Shown here: piece by piece, positions 55,280-64,000 of the stretch
Numbering within the stretch: the first letter of the stretch is position 1
Layout of the letters: each line of letters begins with the position of its first letter
Assembly (NCBI GenBank): GCA_028564705.1
Contig: JAPXFQ010000925.1
Coordinates: 372,001 to 436,000 of the forward strand
Direction: 5' to 3'
DNA from: Apricaphanius iberus
Taxonomy: Eukaryota > Chordata > Actinopteri > Cyprinodontiformes > Aphaniidae
Length of the DNA: 64,000 nucleotides
Made by a program: the position numbers and the translations under genes
The notes under the pieces: model-generated
Told to the model about the DNA's origin: nothing
Seen by the model: the letters and a program-made list of their open reading frames with translations, nothing else
The model's database searches: none

Positions 55280-55428
55280 GAATTGAATAATGCAAATTGA
55301 TGGTGCAGTTTTCCATGTTGTTCTTTGGTAAACACGGCATTTACGGCGCGAATACAGTTTTTGGTCATTGAGTAAGGGAAATTTAAATTGTTAGTAAGGG
55401 CAGTCATGGTTGATGGTTGACAGGTATG

Positions 55429-56348
55429 TCTTTCTCATTTTTACATGTCTCTAAAGGACTTCCAGATTAACACACAACACCATCCTAATTTGACTTCTTG
55501 TTAAGATATTTGGCTTCATTCAGGTTGGTTTATTAAAGGTAAATTTAAAAATGACATGACATGTTTAGTTAAATTGAAATAAAGGTTTGCTTGCCTGAAT
55601 AACCACTATAAATATAATGGGTCTTGACATGAGCACTTTATCTCTGCCAATAGAAACCTCAGCTGTTTATTGGAATTGGATTACATTAATGATTTGTTTA
55701 CAGAGGCAATACTGTTTGCTTTCATTTGTTACCCTGAACAATGTAAGCCAATCGCTTTAGCCCTGTGTTGGTACGGAATAAGATAACTGGGATTACCTTC
55801 ACTGTCACAATGTGGTAAGGAGAAAAATAGAAAAATTAAATTAATGGTAAAAAATACTATTATGGTCTTATTAAAAAGAAATTCACCTTTTTTGCCCAGA
55901 TTACGGAATTTGTGGATATTTGGGACATGATGATGAGCTACTTGGGAGGTAGGATTGGACCAAAGAGTTAAATTGTAAAAATAAGACACACATCAGGTCT
56001 TATGTGAATCTAATCAGGTCTGTAGACACACTGCAGCTCTGTTGGGAGCAGTCACAGAGAAGGCTCTTGGCCAGAGGTTTTCCTAGCAGAGCCGCGGTCC
56101 TCCTCATACCCTCAGGGCTAAATAATAAGTAGCACCTCCCTACATCCCTCTCTGTGTCTTCCCATGCCCTGGCCAATCTGTCTTGGAAAGGGTTCACTCT
56201 CCCATGCAATCCTTTCTATCTTCAATGCTCTAAGTATCTCTTTTGCTGCCTCCTCCCCCCTCACTTTTCCTACAGCCTCCTTGTCTCTGTTCCTTCATGA
56301 GTGAGTTCATGACTATAGAATAAGGAAGATGGGTGGTGCTGTGTGTGT

Positions 56349-56379
<31 letters not shown>

Positions 56380-57154
56380 TTAGGGGGTTATTTGGTGTTT
56401 CTCAGCAGCCAGTTCTGTCTGATCCGTTGAGGTCCATGGGAATCATATTATGCTGGACTTTGTCTCAGTGATCTATGCACTGGCTGCTATCAGGAAGAGA
56501 AGCTAAATCTGATTTCCATAGCTCTGTCTGCTACTCTCTTTAAAACAGCAACACGGGTTCCTACCCTGTCACTGCTGACATGCTTTAAAATGCAGAATCC
56601 AAACCTGCAGCACAAATAAGCACGGCCCTTTTCTCCCGTTTGGCAGAACTATAAAACATTTTGTTATGTATTATTTTGCAGCCCACAGAGCAGAGGCTTT
56701 CTTTTGCACCATTCTTCTGCCTAATGTATGCATGTGACGGGTTAGGATGGTTGAACACAGAGAGGTGAGCAACAGAATAGAGACAGAGGATTGCATGGAA
56801 GCTGTTGCATTATTCATCATGTTGGATAAGGTTTAATTAAAAGTGCTGCTCAGCATTGTGAGGGGAATGAATGTGTTTTGCCTCGCCTGTCACTGCATCA
56901 TTCACACCACGCTCAACTCATCAAAGCTGGGCTTTTACCCCTCCTCTTTCACCAGCATAAGTTAGCATATTGCCATAAGTGAGAAGTTTGGCAATATGGG
57001 GGAAGCAGTGCACCACTGAGGAAATACTGAGACTCACTGGGCTTCTAGAAATTAACAACACAAAACAAGAAAAGACCAGAAACGTAGAACCAAACTAAAC
57101 CCAGGCTTTCATTTATTCTGCCAGCGCTTTAGAGATAGACTCGATTATCTATGC
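55429..57154. other. No gene recognised
   Basis: Apart from the microsatellite at 56339..56380, I see no repeat or frame that I can support. It includes a C/T-rich patch at 56180-56290. Confidence 0.4.
56339..56380. repeat. (GT)n(G)n microsatellite
   Basis: About ten GT units run straight into a run of about nineteen G, then gttaggggg. Such tracts are length-variable and prone to assembly error. Confidence 0.9.
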
Positions 57155-57215
57155 AGCTTATTCATATAGCACCAAATCACAACAAATGGCATCTCACGGT
57201 ACCAAAAATCAATCC
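57155..57215 (-). mobile_element. Diverged L2-A tail trace
   Basis: The stretch ttattcatatagcaccaaat followed by cacaacaaatggcatctcac matches the reverse complement of the L2-A terminus with substitutions. Confidence 0.45.
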
Positions 57216-57399
57216 AAACAGACAGACAGATTTCAAGTCAGATACGTATATTCCTTGTTATCAAACAATGCAGTAAAGTTCACTTTATTGTTTAAATTAG
57301 TTTGAAAATTTCCCAGCAGATTATATGGAGTTAATCCACGATCGTTAATCACGATTCAAGGTTCAAAGCAGGGAAACTATTAATGCGAAATTACTTTTG

Positions 57400-58228
57400 C
57401 ATCATCCATCCATCCATTATTCATCCATCCATGCATCCATTATCCATCCATCCATTATTCATGCATCCATTATCCATTCATCCATCCATCCATTATCCAT
57501 CCATCCATGCATCCATTATCCATCCATCCATTATTCATCCATCCATGCATCCATTATCCATCCATCCATTATTCATCCATCCTTGCATCCATTATCCATC
57601 CATCCATCCATTATCCATCCATCCATGCATCCATTATCCATCCATCCATTATTCATCCATCCATGCATCCGTTATCCATCCATTCATCCATCCATCCATT
57701 ATCCATCCATCCATTATCCATCCATCCATCCATTTTTCATCCATCCATCCATTATTCATCCATCCATGCATCCATTATCCATCCATCCATTATTCATCCA
57801 TCCATGCATCCATTATCCATCCATCCATCCATTATCCATCCATCCATTATTCACCCATCCATCCATTTTTCATCCATCCATCATTATTCATCCATTCATC
57901 CAACTATCCGTTCTTCCATCCATCAATTATCCATCCATCCATCCATTATTCATCCGGTGATCCATTCATCTAACCATCCATCCATCCATCCATCAATGCG
58001 TCCCTGCTTCCATCCATCCATCCATTATTCATCCATCTATACATCCCTCTTTCCATCCATCCATCCATTATTCATCCATCCATCATTATTCATCCATTCA
58101 TCCAACTATCTGTTCTTCCATCCATCTATTATCAATCCATTCATCCATCGATTATTCATCCATTCATCTGACCATCCATCCATCCATCCATCCATAAATC
58201 CCTCCTTCCATTCATCCATCCATTGTTC
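57400..58228. repeat. CATC-rich satellite with a 38-bp higher-order unit
   Basis: About 830 bases consist almost wholly of (catc)n broken by attatt, atgc and similar words. A 38-bp unit beginning tgcatccattatccatccat repeats at 57508, 57546, 57584, 57626 (42 bp after the previous), 57664, 57767 and 57805. After 57900 the order decays. The three long overlapping frames (rich in HPSI) are by-products of the repeat, not genes. GATG tails of the SINE/Rex3 type are a plausible seed for the expansion. Confidence 0.95.
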
Positions 58229-59225
58229 TGGGTGTACCATCAGCCAAGAGCGGTTTCCTATATCACCAGAGAAGGTAAACATGGCTATATTTGTGCAACA
58301 ACAAAAAAAACCGCTAAAAGTTAGGGCTGTCGAAATTTTGTAACAATGCGGGTGGATTAATCCCTAGAATTAACAGTTTTTTTTTCTTTTGTACACAATT
58401 AACGAATACACAGAACATCAACCTGTTTATAATTCAGCCCACACCACATCAGTCGTTCCTAACCAGCCAAACTGCAACATGTGTACGTGACCCTAAATGA
58501 CATGAGTATTATCAATGGCGTATCTGCTTTGTGGTGATATGATAAGTTCATAAATTGTCTGTGAGAATTATCTGTCCACTTCGGATGTCAGCTCCGGTGT
58601 GTGTGGTGAAGAGTTCCATATTTAAGTTGATTTATGCATGTTGGGTCACTGTATAGCTTCAGAACATTTCATAGTGAGATACCACTGGGTTAAAAATACG
58701 AAGTTATTCAGTTAAAGTGATGTTTTCTGACTTAAATTAGTGCTAACTATTAGTCGTAGTAGTTTTGTAGCCTACATCTTCACAATAAGAGTGTTTATTT
58801 CCTGTTGTGATGAATTGGAGTGTTACATTTTGGAAAATGATACATAGTGACAATTACTAAGTCTAGATTACATTTGATTTATGTGATATTTAACACAGAC
58901 TACTGATATCCCAATGTTAAGTTACTATATCTTGCTTAGTTCTAGTGCTATTTGTTATAATTGTCCCTATGAGACCACACATACATTGTGAATGTGACTG
59001 TGGAGTCAATAACAAAAACTTAACTGATGTCTTTTGTATTTAATTTTTAAAAAGAACAACAGCATCTAGATTTGTCCTTTTATGAACATTTTTGTTTTTT
59101 TGGTCATATTTAGGAATTGTGAATGATTCACATCTACCCTGTAATTAATGAAATCGTTTTTTTTTCTTTTTTGAAAGCACTACTTAAAAAAAATACCCAA
59201 AAAAAACAATAGGGTATTTGGACGA
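58229..59225. other. No gene recognised
   Basis: AT-rich. Fragments such as ttagggctgtcgaaat near 58321 resemble dispersed fish MITE edges but are too short to define. No frame is supported. Confidence 0.35.
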
Positions 59226-59356
59226 AGTTTGTATGTTTTACATTCTTTAGGCACCGTTTCAAGCACTGTTTCAAGCACCATTTCAGCACTGGTACCATTT
59301 CAAAAGTACCGGTTTGGCACCGGTATTGGATAAAACCTAAATGATACCCATCCCTA
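59226..59356. mobile_element. hAT-type MITE edge (…CCCATCCCTA)
   Basis: The stretch ggtaccatttcaaaagtacc, then ggtttggcaccggtattgg and finally gatacccatcccta is a common fish MITE terminus. The opposite end was not found nearby, so only the edge is annotated. Confidence 0.45.
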
Positions 59357-59499
59357 GCCTTTAACACTAAACAGTGCGCCTCTATTTATAATCTGACACT
59401 GACCGGACTAAAGGCTAACGTTGAGGTAACAATGTTAGCACTAAAATAGTGTGCTCTAAAAATATCTCAAGCTGCTTCTTCAATTTCCATCACCTTGAT

Positions 59500-59713
59500 A
59501 TTGTACTGAAATTTATTTATGTTTTAGTAACTTATTGTGTAAAACTCTTCTTCACTCGTCATCATCTGGCCAATCAGTAAATGGCAACTCTTCATGAAAC
59601 TCACAGAGAGGAGGGGGTGGGAGACTGAGGACAGACTATGTTGGTTTTCTTCATGGATTGCTGTATTCCAGTTTGGCCACAAGATGCCAGTATTACATAC
59701 TGTACCTTTAAGC
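59500..59713 (-). mobile_element. MITE fragment with TTAAAGGTACAGTATGTAA end
   Basis: On the minus strand it begins ttaaaggtacagtatgtaat, close to the ends of the element at 12526..13037. Its other end was not located. No coding capacity. Confidence 0.45.
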
Positions 59714-60024
59714 AATAGTCAATCTGTACTTTCTGTCTTTTCTTTTGAAAGTTCAAGATTCTTAACATTGCTTCTGTGTCTGATTTCCTGTTTGATCTGA
59801 TCTAAACTGCTGAGCTTGATGTGTTTTGTAAAGGCAGGGCATAAAGAACTGACCTGTAAATTTAGGTGACGGCTACAACACCACACTACTGGGACATGTC
59901 TGATTCATGCCATGTCACACCTGGTGGAAACTGTCCCATTGATTACCATGCCAGCTATGTATTACGCTTTTCAGGCAGTACACGCTGCTTCTGCGTCTGG
60001 CAGAACATAGAGGTAATCCTAATG
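59714..60024. other. No gene recognised
   Basis: No repeat or domain seen. The 62-codon frame at 59866..60054 is not recognised. Confidence 0.4.
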
Positions 60025-60765
60025 CATCATAACTATAGAGATAACTCAGGATAACCTAAGCCATTCTAACTATCAACTTTATCAAAAAGGAAGGTTTTAA
60101 GTCTAGTCTTGAAAAAGGACAGATTGTCTGCCTCTCAGATTAAAACTGGGAGCTGGTTCCACAGGAGAGGAGCCTGATAACTAAAAGATCTGCCTCCCAT
60201 TCTACTTTTAGAAATCCTAGGAACTACCAGTAGACCTGTATTCTGAGAACAAAGTGCTCTGTTGGGAACAGATGGAACAATCAGATCTCTGATGTATGAT
60301 GGAGCTGATTATTAAGGGCTTTATAAGTAAGGAGGAGGATCTTAAACTCTATTCTGGATTTAACAGGGACCCAATGGAGAGAAGCCAAACAGGAGAAATG
60401 TGATCTCTCTTTTTAATATTCATCAGAACTCTTGCTGCAGCATTTTGGATCAACTGAAGGCTTTTAATTGTATTTTGTGGACTTCCTGATAATATGGAAT
60501 TACAGTAGTCCAGCCTTGAAGTAACAAATGTATGGGATAGTTTCTCTGCATCACTCCTGCACAGGATGTTTCTAATTTTAGCAATATTCTGGAGGTGAAA
60601 GAAAGAAATCTTAGAAACCTGTTTAATATGGGTTTTAAATGTCATGTCTTGGTTGAAACTAAAGCAGAGTTTGTCATTATTTTGGCATCCACATAAAGTG
60701 ATTGACTAAGCTTTTTTTTTCTGTCCAAAGATAACAACTTCTATCTTGTCAGAATTTAAAGGCAG
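60025..60765 (-). mobile_element. L2-A fragment: RT C-terminus, no tail
   Basis: On the minus strand, 60645..60349 reads [40 protein letters not shown] and [18 protein letters not shown], nearly the same as 43010..42708. It stops within the RT end and lacks the 3' UTR and tail, which suggests a later deletion and not only 5' truncation. Confidence 0.8.
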
Positions 60766-61690
60766 AAGGATACAAATTTCAATTAGCTGTCCAAGAAATA
60801 ACTCAAGTAAGAGTAAAATAGTCATATGTAAAAAGGCTCAAGTAGGCACTGAATAAGTAATCAGTACATCAGATCAGTGCTATTGACAATATTATTTCTT
60901 TTGAAAATCAGTTCATCAGACAGACAAAAATACAAAATTCTGTGTAAATTCTCGTATTTGAGTAGAATTATAAAAATATAGACATATAGCATTATTATAG
61001 TTATAAAATTACAATTTTGAAGCAGAGAAACCTTTTTTCAAATCAAAATGTTCACCACAAAAAAATTATTGAACAACTTCCATGGGTAATCTTTCTATGC
61101 TAGATCAATGTAAAATGCTTCAAGTGGCAGTATACTGTGTGCCATATATTCAGATCATCAGCAAAGCTCAGCAGCTAGAAAATAACATTAGAACAACAGA
61201 AAAGAGGAAACACTTTAAATAAACTTTAGGTTTGTGTCCTTGTCTGGTGCATTTTTGTTAGAACACGTTTGGTTTGTTTTAGTGAAATTACTCACAGTAG
61301 GTAGATGATCCAGACATTTTTTCAAAAGAGTAGTGATATGAATCGAATTTTTAACAAATAAAGTGAAATTGTAACAAATACAGCATCAAAATTAGAGCAC
61401 ATAAAGGCTTTAATAAAGGTTTTATGTTTTTGAATATATCAACACAGCTTATAATTAGGTCCATCCAAACCAAGCTCAGGTGAAGGTTTATAGAAACATA
61501 CCAAATGAAGATCTTCCCATTTAAAGTCAGGAAAGTTAAGTTAATTCTCTGCTATTGTGCTTAGGATGCACAGCGTGAGGTGTCAGAAGAGAGCTGCAGA
61601 GGATCCGAAACAAAGACAGTCAGCCCACTCAAAGATAGAACGCTGCGTGGCCTAGAGGAAAACCAGGAAACACACTCATCTTCAGTGCAC
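60766..61690. other. No gene recognised
   Basis: Very AT-rich, with no repeat or domain identified. Confidence 0.4.
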
Positions 61691-61740
61691 TTACACACAC
61701 ACACACACTCACACACACTCACACACACACACAGACACTT
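61691..61740. repeat. (CA)n microsatellite with CT interruptions
   Basis: Runs of ca separated by act units. A frame of V/C/E repeats on the minus strand is a by-product. Confidence 0.9.
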
Positions 61741-63125
61741 CAAGGCCTAAACAAAGGGGAATCAGGAGGTATAGATTGACTCATCGTAGTGGGAGAACGG
61801 TGCAGTGATTTCACGCCTGGTTGTTGGCTAACAAGGCCCCGCATCGCTCTCTGCACCGCAGGGCCTGTTATTAAGAATGTGTGTGTCATTCAGTCACCAA
61901 TTGTGTGTGTTACCTGGGAGACAGACTTAAAGCCCCATCACGCTGGGGCAGAAAGGAGTGCTAGTTGGGGGTGCAGAGGGGGTGGAGCCCACTTTGTCCC
62001 AGCGGAGCAGCCATTCTCCGAGTCCCAGCTCAGCCTGGACTCCTGTAAAGCCCAGCACTGGGGCCTGTTTGAAAGCTTATTAACCCTTTACGCTGTTTAC
62101 CCAGTTGGAGCCATGCCTCTGTTCTCAGCAGGATGAAACGTCTTCCTCCTGTTCAGGATAAAGCCCAGCAGATGATTATACCAACAAAGCCCCATTTCTT
62201 TGTATTACATTTCCATCTAGGAAGATCGAAATGTTTTTGTTAGCTAATTTCTCTGTATGTTCACTTCACTGTCTTCCACTCCCAAAGAGAAAACACTGCA
62301 TTTTTCATTCATGTAAATCCTAGGGAAAGATTCAGTAGGACTCCCCATCAATGCCCTTGTGCCTAAAACGTTCCTGACAGTAGTTTTTAACCCACAAACA
62401 CATCTGCATGATGACTGTAATATTCATAGTGGTGTCATATGATCCACTCAGCGCTGACCTACTTTTGTCCTGATGGTTAGAAAGCAGTTTGAGAGATGCA
62501 GTAGAGCAGTATAGGTCTGTATTGCAAGGTACAGGACAGCCTATCTGATTTGTTGTCTGCAACTGCTTCTTTAAATGATAATGTTCATTTCATCTTTATT
62601 CAGACAAACAGCAGCTTAAACTTTATGTACAGCACCTTGAATTATTTTGTTGGGGATATTACCAAGAAAGTAGTCATTTGGCTATGAATAGTCAAAGGAC
62701 TGCTTATGGCAGTCAATAAGATAAATAATTTATGAAAAATTATTAATATTTTCGGGCTACATCCTTTATCAGGAACTATTTTAATAGCCAAATGTCTATA
62801 TCAGTCTCATAATCTGAAGGAATTAATTCTTTACAGTTTATTGACCATAAACTTTGCCATATGTGTGTGTTGAACCAAGAACGACAACAGTTACTTTCCA
62901 AAAATACTAGATTTATTTACAGGAAAATAAGAAAACATTTTAATCACCAACCTACAAAAATAACTCACTACTGAATAAAATTAATGAAAAGTTAAAATAA
63001 AAGAACACAAAAAGATGAACATGTAATAAGATGAGAAACCATGAATTCTGATTTGATTCTGGGTCATTTAGTTTACTGCAATCAACTGCAGGCTTGATCT
63101 GCAGATGCTGGAATAAAAGTTTAAT
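61741..63125. other. No gene recognised; one GC-balanced patch
   Basis: The patch 61820..62140 (ccagcggagcagccattctc) is non-repetitive and has a 115-codon frame that I do not recognise. It could be a conserved non-coding block. The rest is AT-rich. Confidence 0.35.
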
Positions 63126-63129
63126 TAGT

Positions 63130-63780
63130 TTCACTAATTGTAATTAGTTCAACTAATTTAGCACCAGTGGTTTAACTCTAAACCAATAAGCAATGTAAGG
63201 AAACACAAAACATTCTTTGGATCAAGAAATGTTATGTTTAAATTGATCTGGATAAGAGTAAATAACCTTTGGAGAGTTACTTAATAGCTTTGGAGAATTA
63301 CATGGATTGTTCACGACAGTAAAACAATCCAATTCCCATTTTTGATCAAAAAAAGGGAGTTCAAACACGGCTAATGAAATTATTTTCTGTTCTTAAACCA
63401 TCTATTTTTTAAACCACGTTCTGTTTGAACCGTCAATAGCGATCTTTGTTTATGAAATGCCGCCTTAAACCAACACGTCGGCTTGGTTACCTATAGCTGT
63501 TTGCGACGCACATGGGGCGTTTAGAGTGGCTCAAATACATTTATTAAATATTATACAAAAAAAGGAAAATCTCCTGTCTGATTGAGTAGCTCAAATTACA
63601 GGATTTGCAACGACTTTTTGTCGGGAAAAGTCTTTTATAAACACTGAATAGAACTTCTGGCCGAGGACTGGTTTACCCAAAGATAACACATGCAACTTAA
63701 AAAGTTAACAATAAAAAAGGAAACACCTTTAAAATTAGTTTTCCTAACTAATTTGCCTCTGCCCAAACAGACCTTATGAA
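63130..63780 (+). repeat. Unidentified dispersed repeat, copy 2
   Basis: Same-orientation partner of 27510..28160, sharing the same ordered blocks including ttgcctctgcccaaacagac. It ends where a Penelope-like fragment begins. Confidence 0.6.
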
Positions 63781-63866
63781 TATCTCAAGGAAATTTCAAT
63801 CAAACGCAACTGGACTTGGTAATTTGTCTTGGAAGACGTTTCACCTCTTATCCAAGAGGCTTCATC

Positions 63867-64000
63867 AGTTCTGCTGTTCATTTACATCTCAAGGAGAAAG
63901 CCCACTCCTTTGAGGACAGCAATGTCCAGATATTAGACAGAGAGGACAGATGGTTTGAAAGAGGAGTAAAAGAAGCCATCTATGTAAAAGTAGAGAAACC
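63867..64000 (+). pseudogene. Penelope-like element ORF fragment, cut by the window end
   Basis: The frame reads SSAVHLHLKEKAHSFEDSNV, then QILDREDRWFERGVKEAIYV and KVEKP, and runs off the window. I recognise this block from the C-terminal (GIY-YIG-associated) part of Penelope-like retroelement proteins in fish. The upstream bases (cttggaagacgtttcacctc) do not continue the frame, so it is truncated or joined to another repeat. Confidence 0.55.

Larger units (their letters stand above)
52693..55428 (+). mobile_element. hAT-superfamily DNA transposon, nearly complete
   Basis: Terminal inverted repeats catacctgtcaac (52693..52705) and gttgacaggtatg (55416..55428) enclose a transposase gene with a BED-like zinc finger, a catalytic core and the hAT dimerisation motif. 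Both subterminal regions are rich in short atacgg/tacggc words that may be transposase-binding repeats. An 8-bp target duplication could not be fixed; the flanks are ctcttt-rich on both sides. One frameshift and a changed catalytic residue argue that this copy is inactive but fairly young. Confidence 0.8.

Noticed and set aside
57400..58228. Regular repeats that might suggest a CRISPR-like array
   Set aside because: There are no unique spacers, the units are simple tetranucleotide derivatives, and the context is a vertebrate genome.
57383..58343. Three overlapping 187-278-codon open frames rich in HPSI
   Set aside because: They are produced by the CATC repeat, which is free of stops in several frames. 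There is no domain and all frames carry the same pattern.
27510..63780. The two 650-bp repeats as the LTRs of one giant retroelement
   Set aside because: The interval is 35.6 kb of unrelated nested elements with no gag/pol content, and the copies are too diverged for a recent LTR pair.

Overview
The window looks like gene-poor, AT-rich DNA from a teleost (bony) fish, probably intronic or intergenic. The argument is the repeat content: Rex1-type and Rex3-type LINEs, several lineages of L2, a fish-type L1, Tc1/mariner and Sleeping Beauty-like relics, Harbinger and hAT transposons, and tRNA-derived SINEs with GATG tails. I recognise no host protein-coding gene with confidence. One 151-base exon-like segment (8842..8992) is offered only as a candidate.

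Layout. 0.7-8.6 kb: a decayed L2 (ORF1 with SGNH-esterase remnants, then endonuclease and reverse transcriptase) carries three insertions. These are a 91-bp L2-A tail, a complete Rex1-like LINE with an uninterrupted 974-codon ORF (2946..6175), and a second, nearly identical, 5'-truncated Rex1 copy (6579..7968). 9-17 kb: MITE-like elements, a SINE, and a 2.3-kb foldback element whose inverted repeats are about 0.4 kb long. 17-22 kb: a CR1/Rex1-like fragment runs into an L1 relic, which is broken by two oppositely oriented L2-A 3' ends. 22.8-27.4 kb: two L2-type relics on the minus strand, interrupted by a PIF/Harbinger MITE with a TAA target duplication and by a Harbinger deletion derivative. 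27.5-40 kb: SINEs, Tc1/mariner relics, an unidentified repeat and a pogo/Tigger fragment. 40.2-46.5 kb: an old jockey-type LINE is split by a nearly full-length minus-strand L2-A, whose tail is in turn split by a Rex3 fragment. 46.6-52 kb: a Tc1 relic, a Harbinger element with a SINE inside, and an L2-B relic. 52.7-55.4 kb: a nearly complete hAT transposon with terminal inverted repeats, a likely intron and one frameshift. 57.4-58.2 kb: a CATC-rich satellite with a 38-bp higher-order unit. 58-64 kb: MITE ends, an L2-A fragment, a second copy of the unidentified repeat, and the start of a Penelope-like fragment at the window edge.

How the parts relate. The autonomous elements supply machinery: Rex1, Rex3, L2 and L1 encode reverse transcriptase, and hAT, Harbinger and Tc1 encode transposase. 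The SINEs, MITEs and truncated tails are their likely dependants. The two 370-380-bp SINEs end in the same GATG tail as Rex3, and the MITEs share termini with Harbinger- or hAT-type elements. Removing several insertions and one target duplication restores the interrupted reading frame of the older element. This gives a relative insertion order that can be read directly from the sequence.
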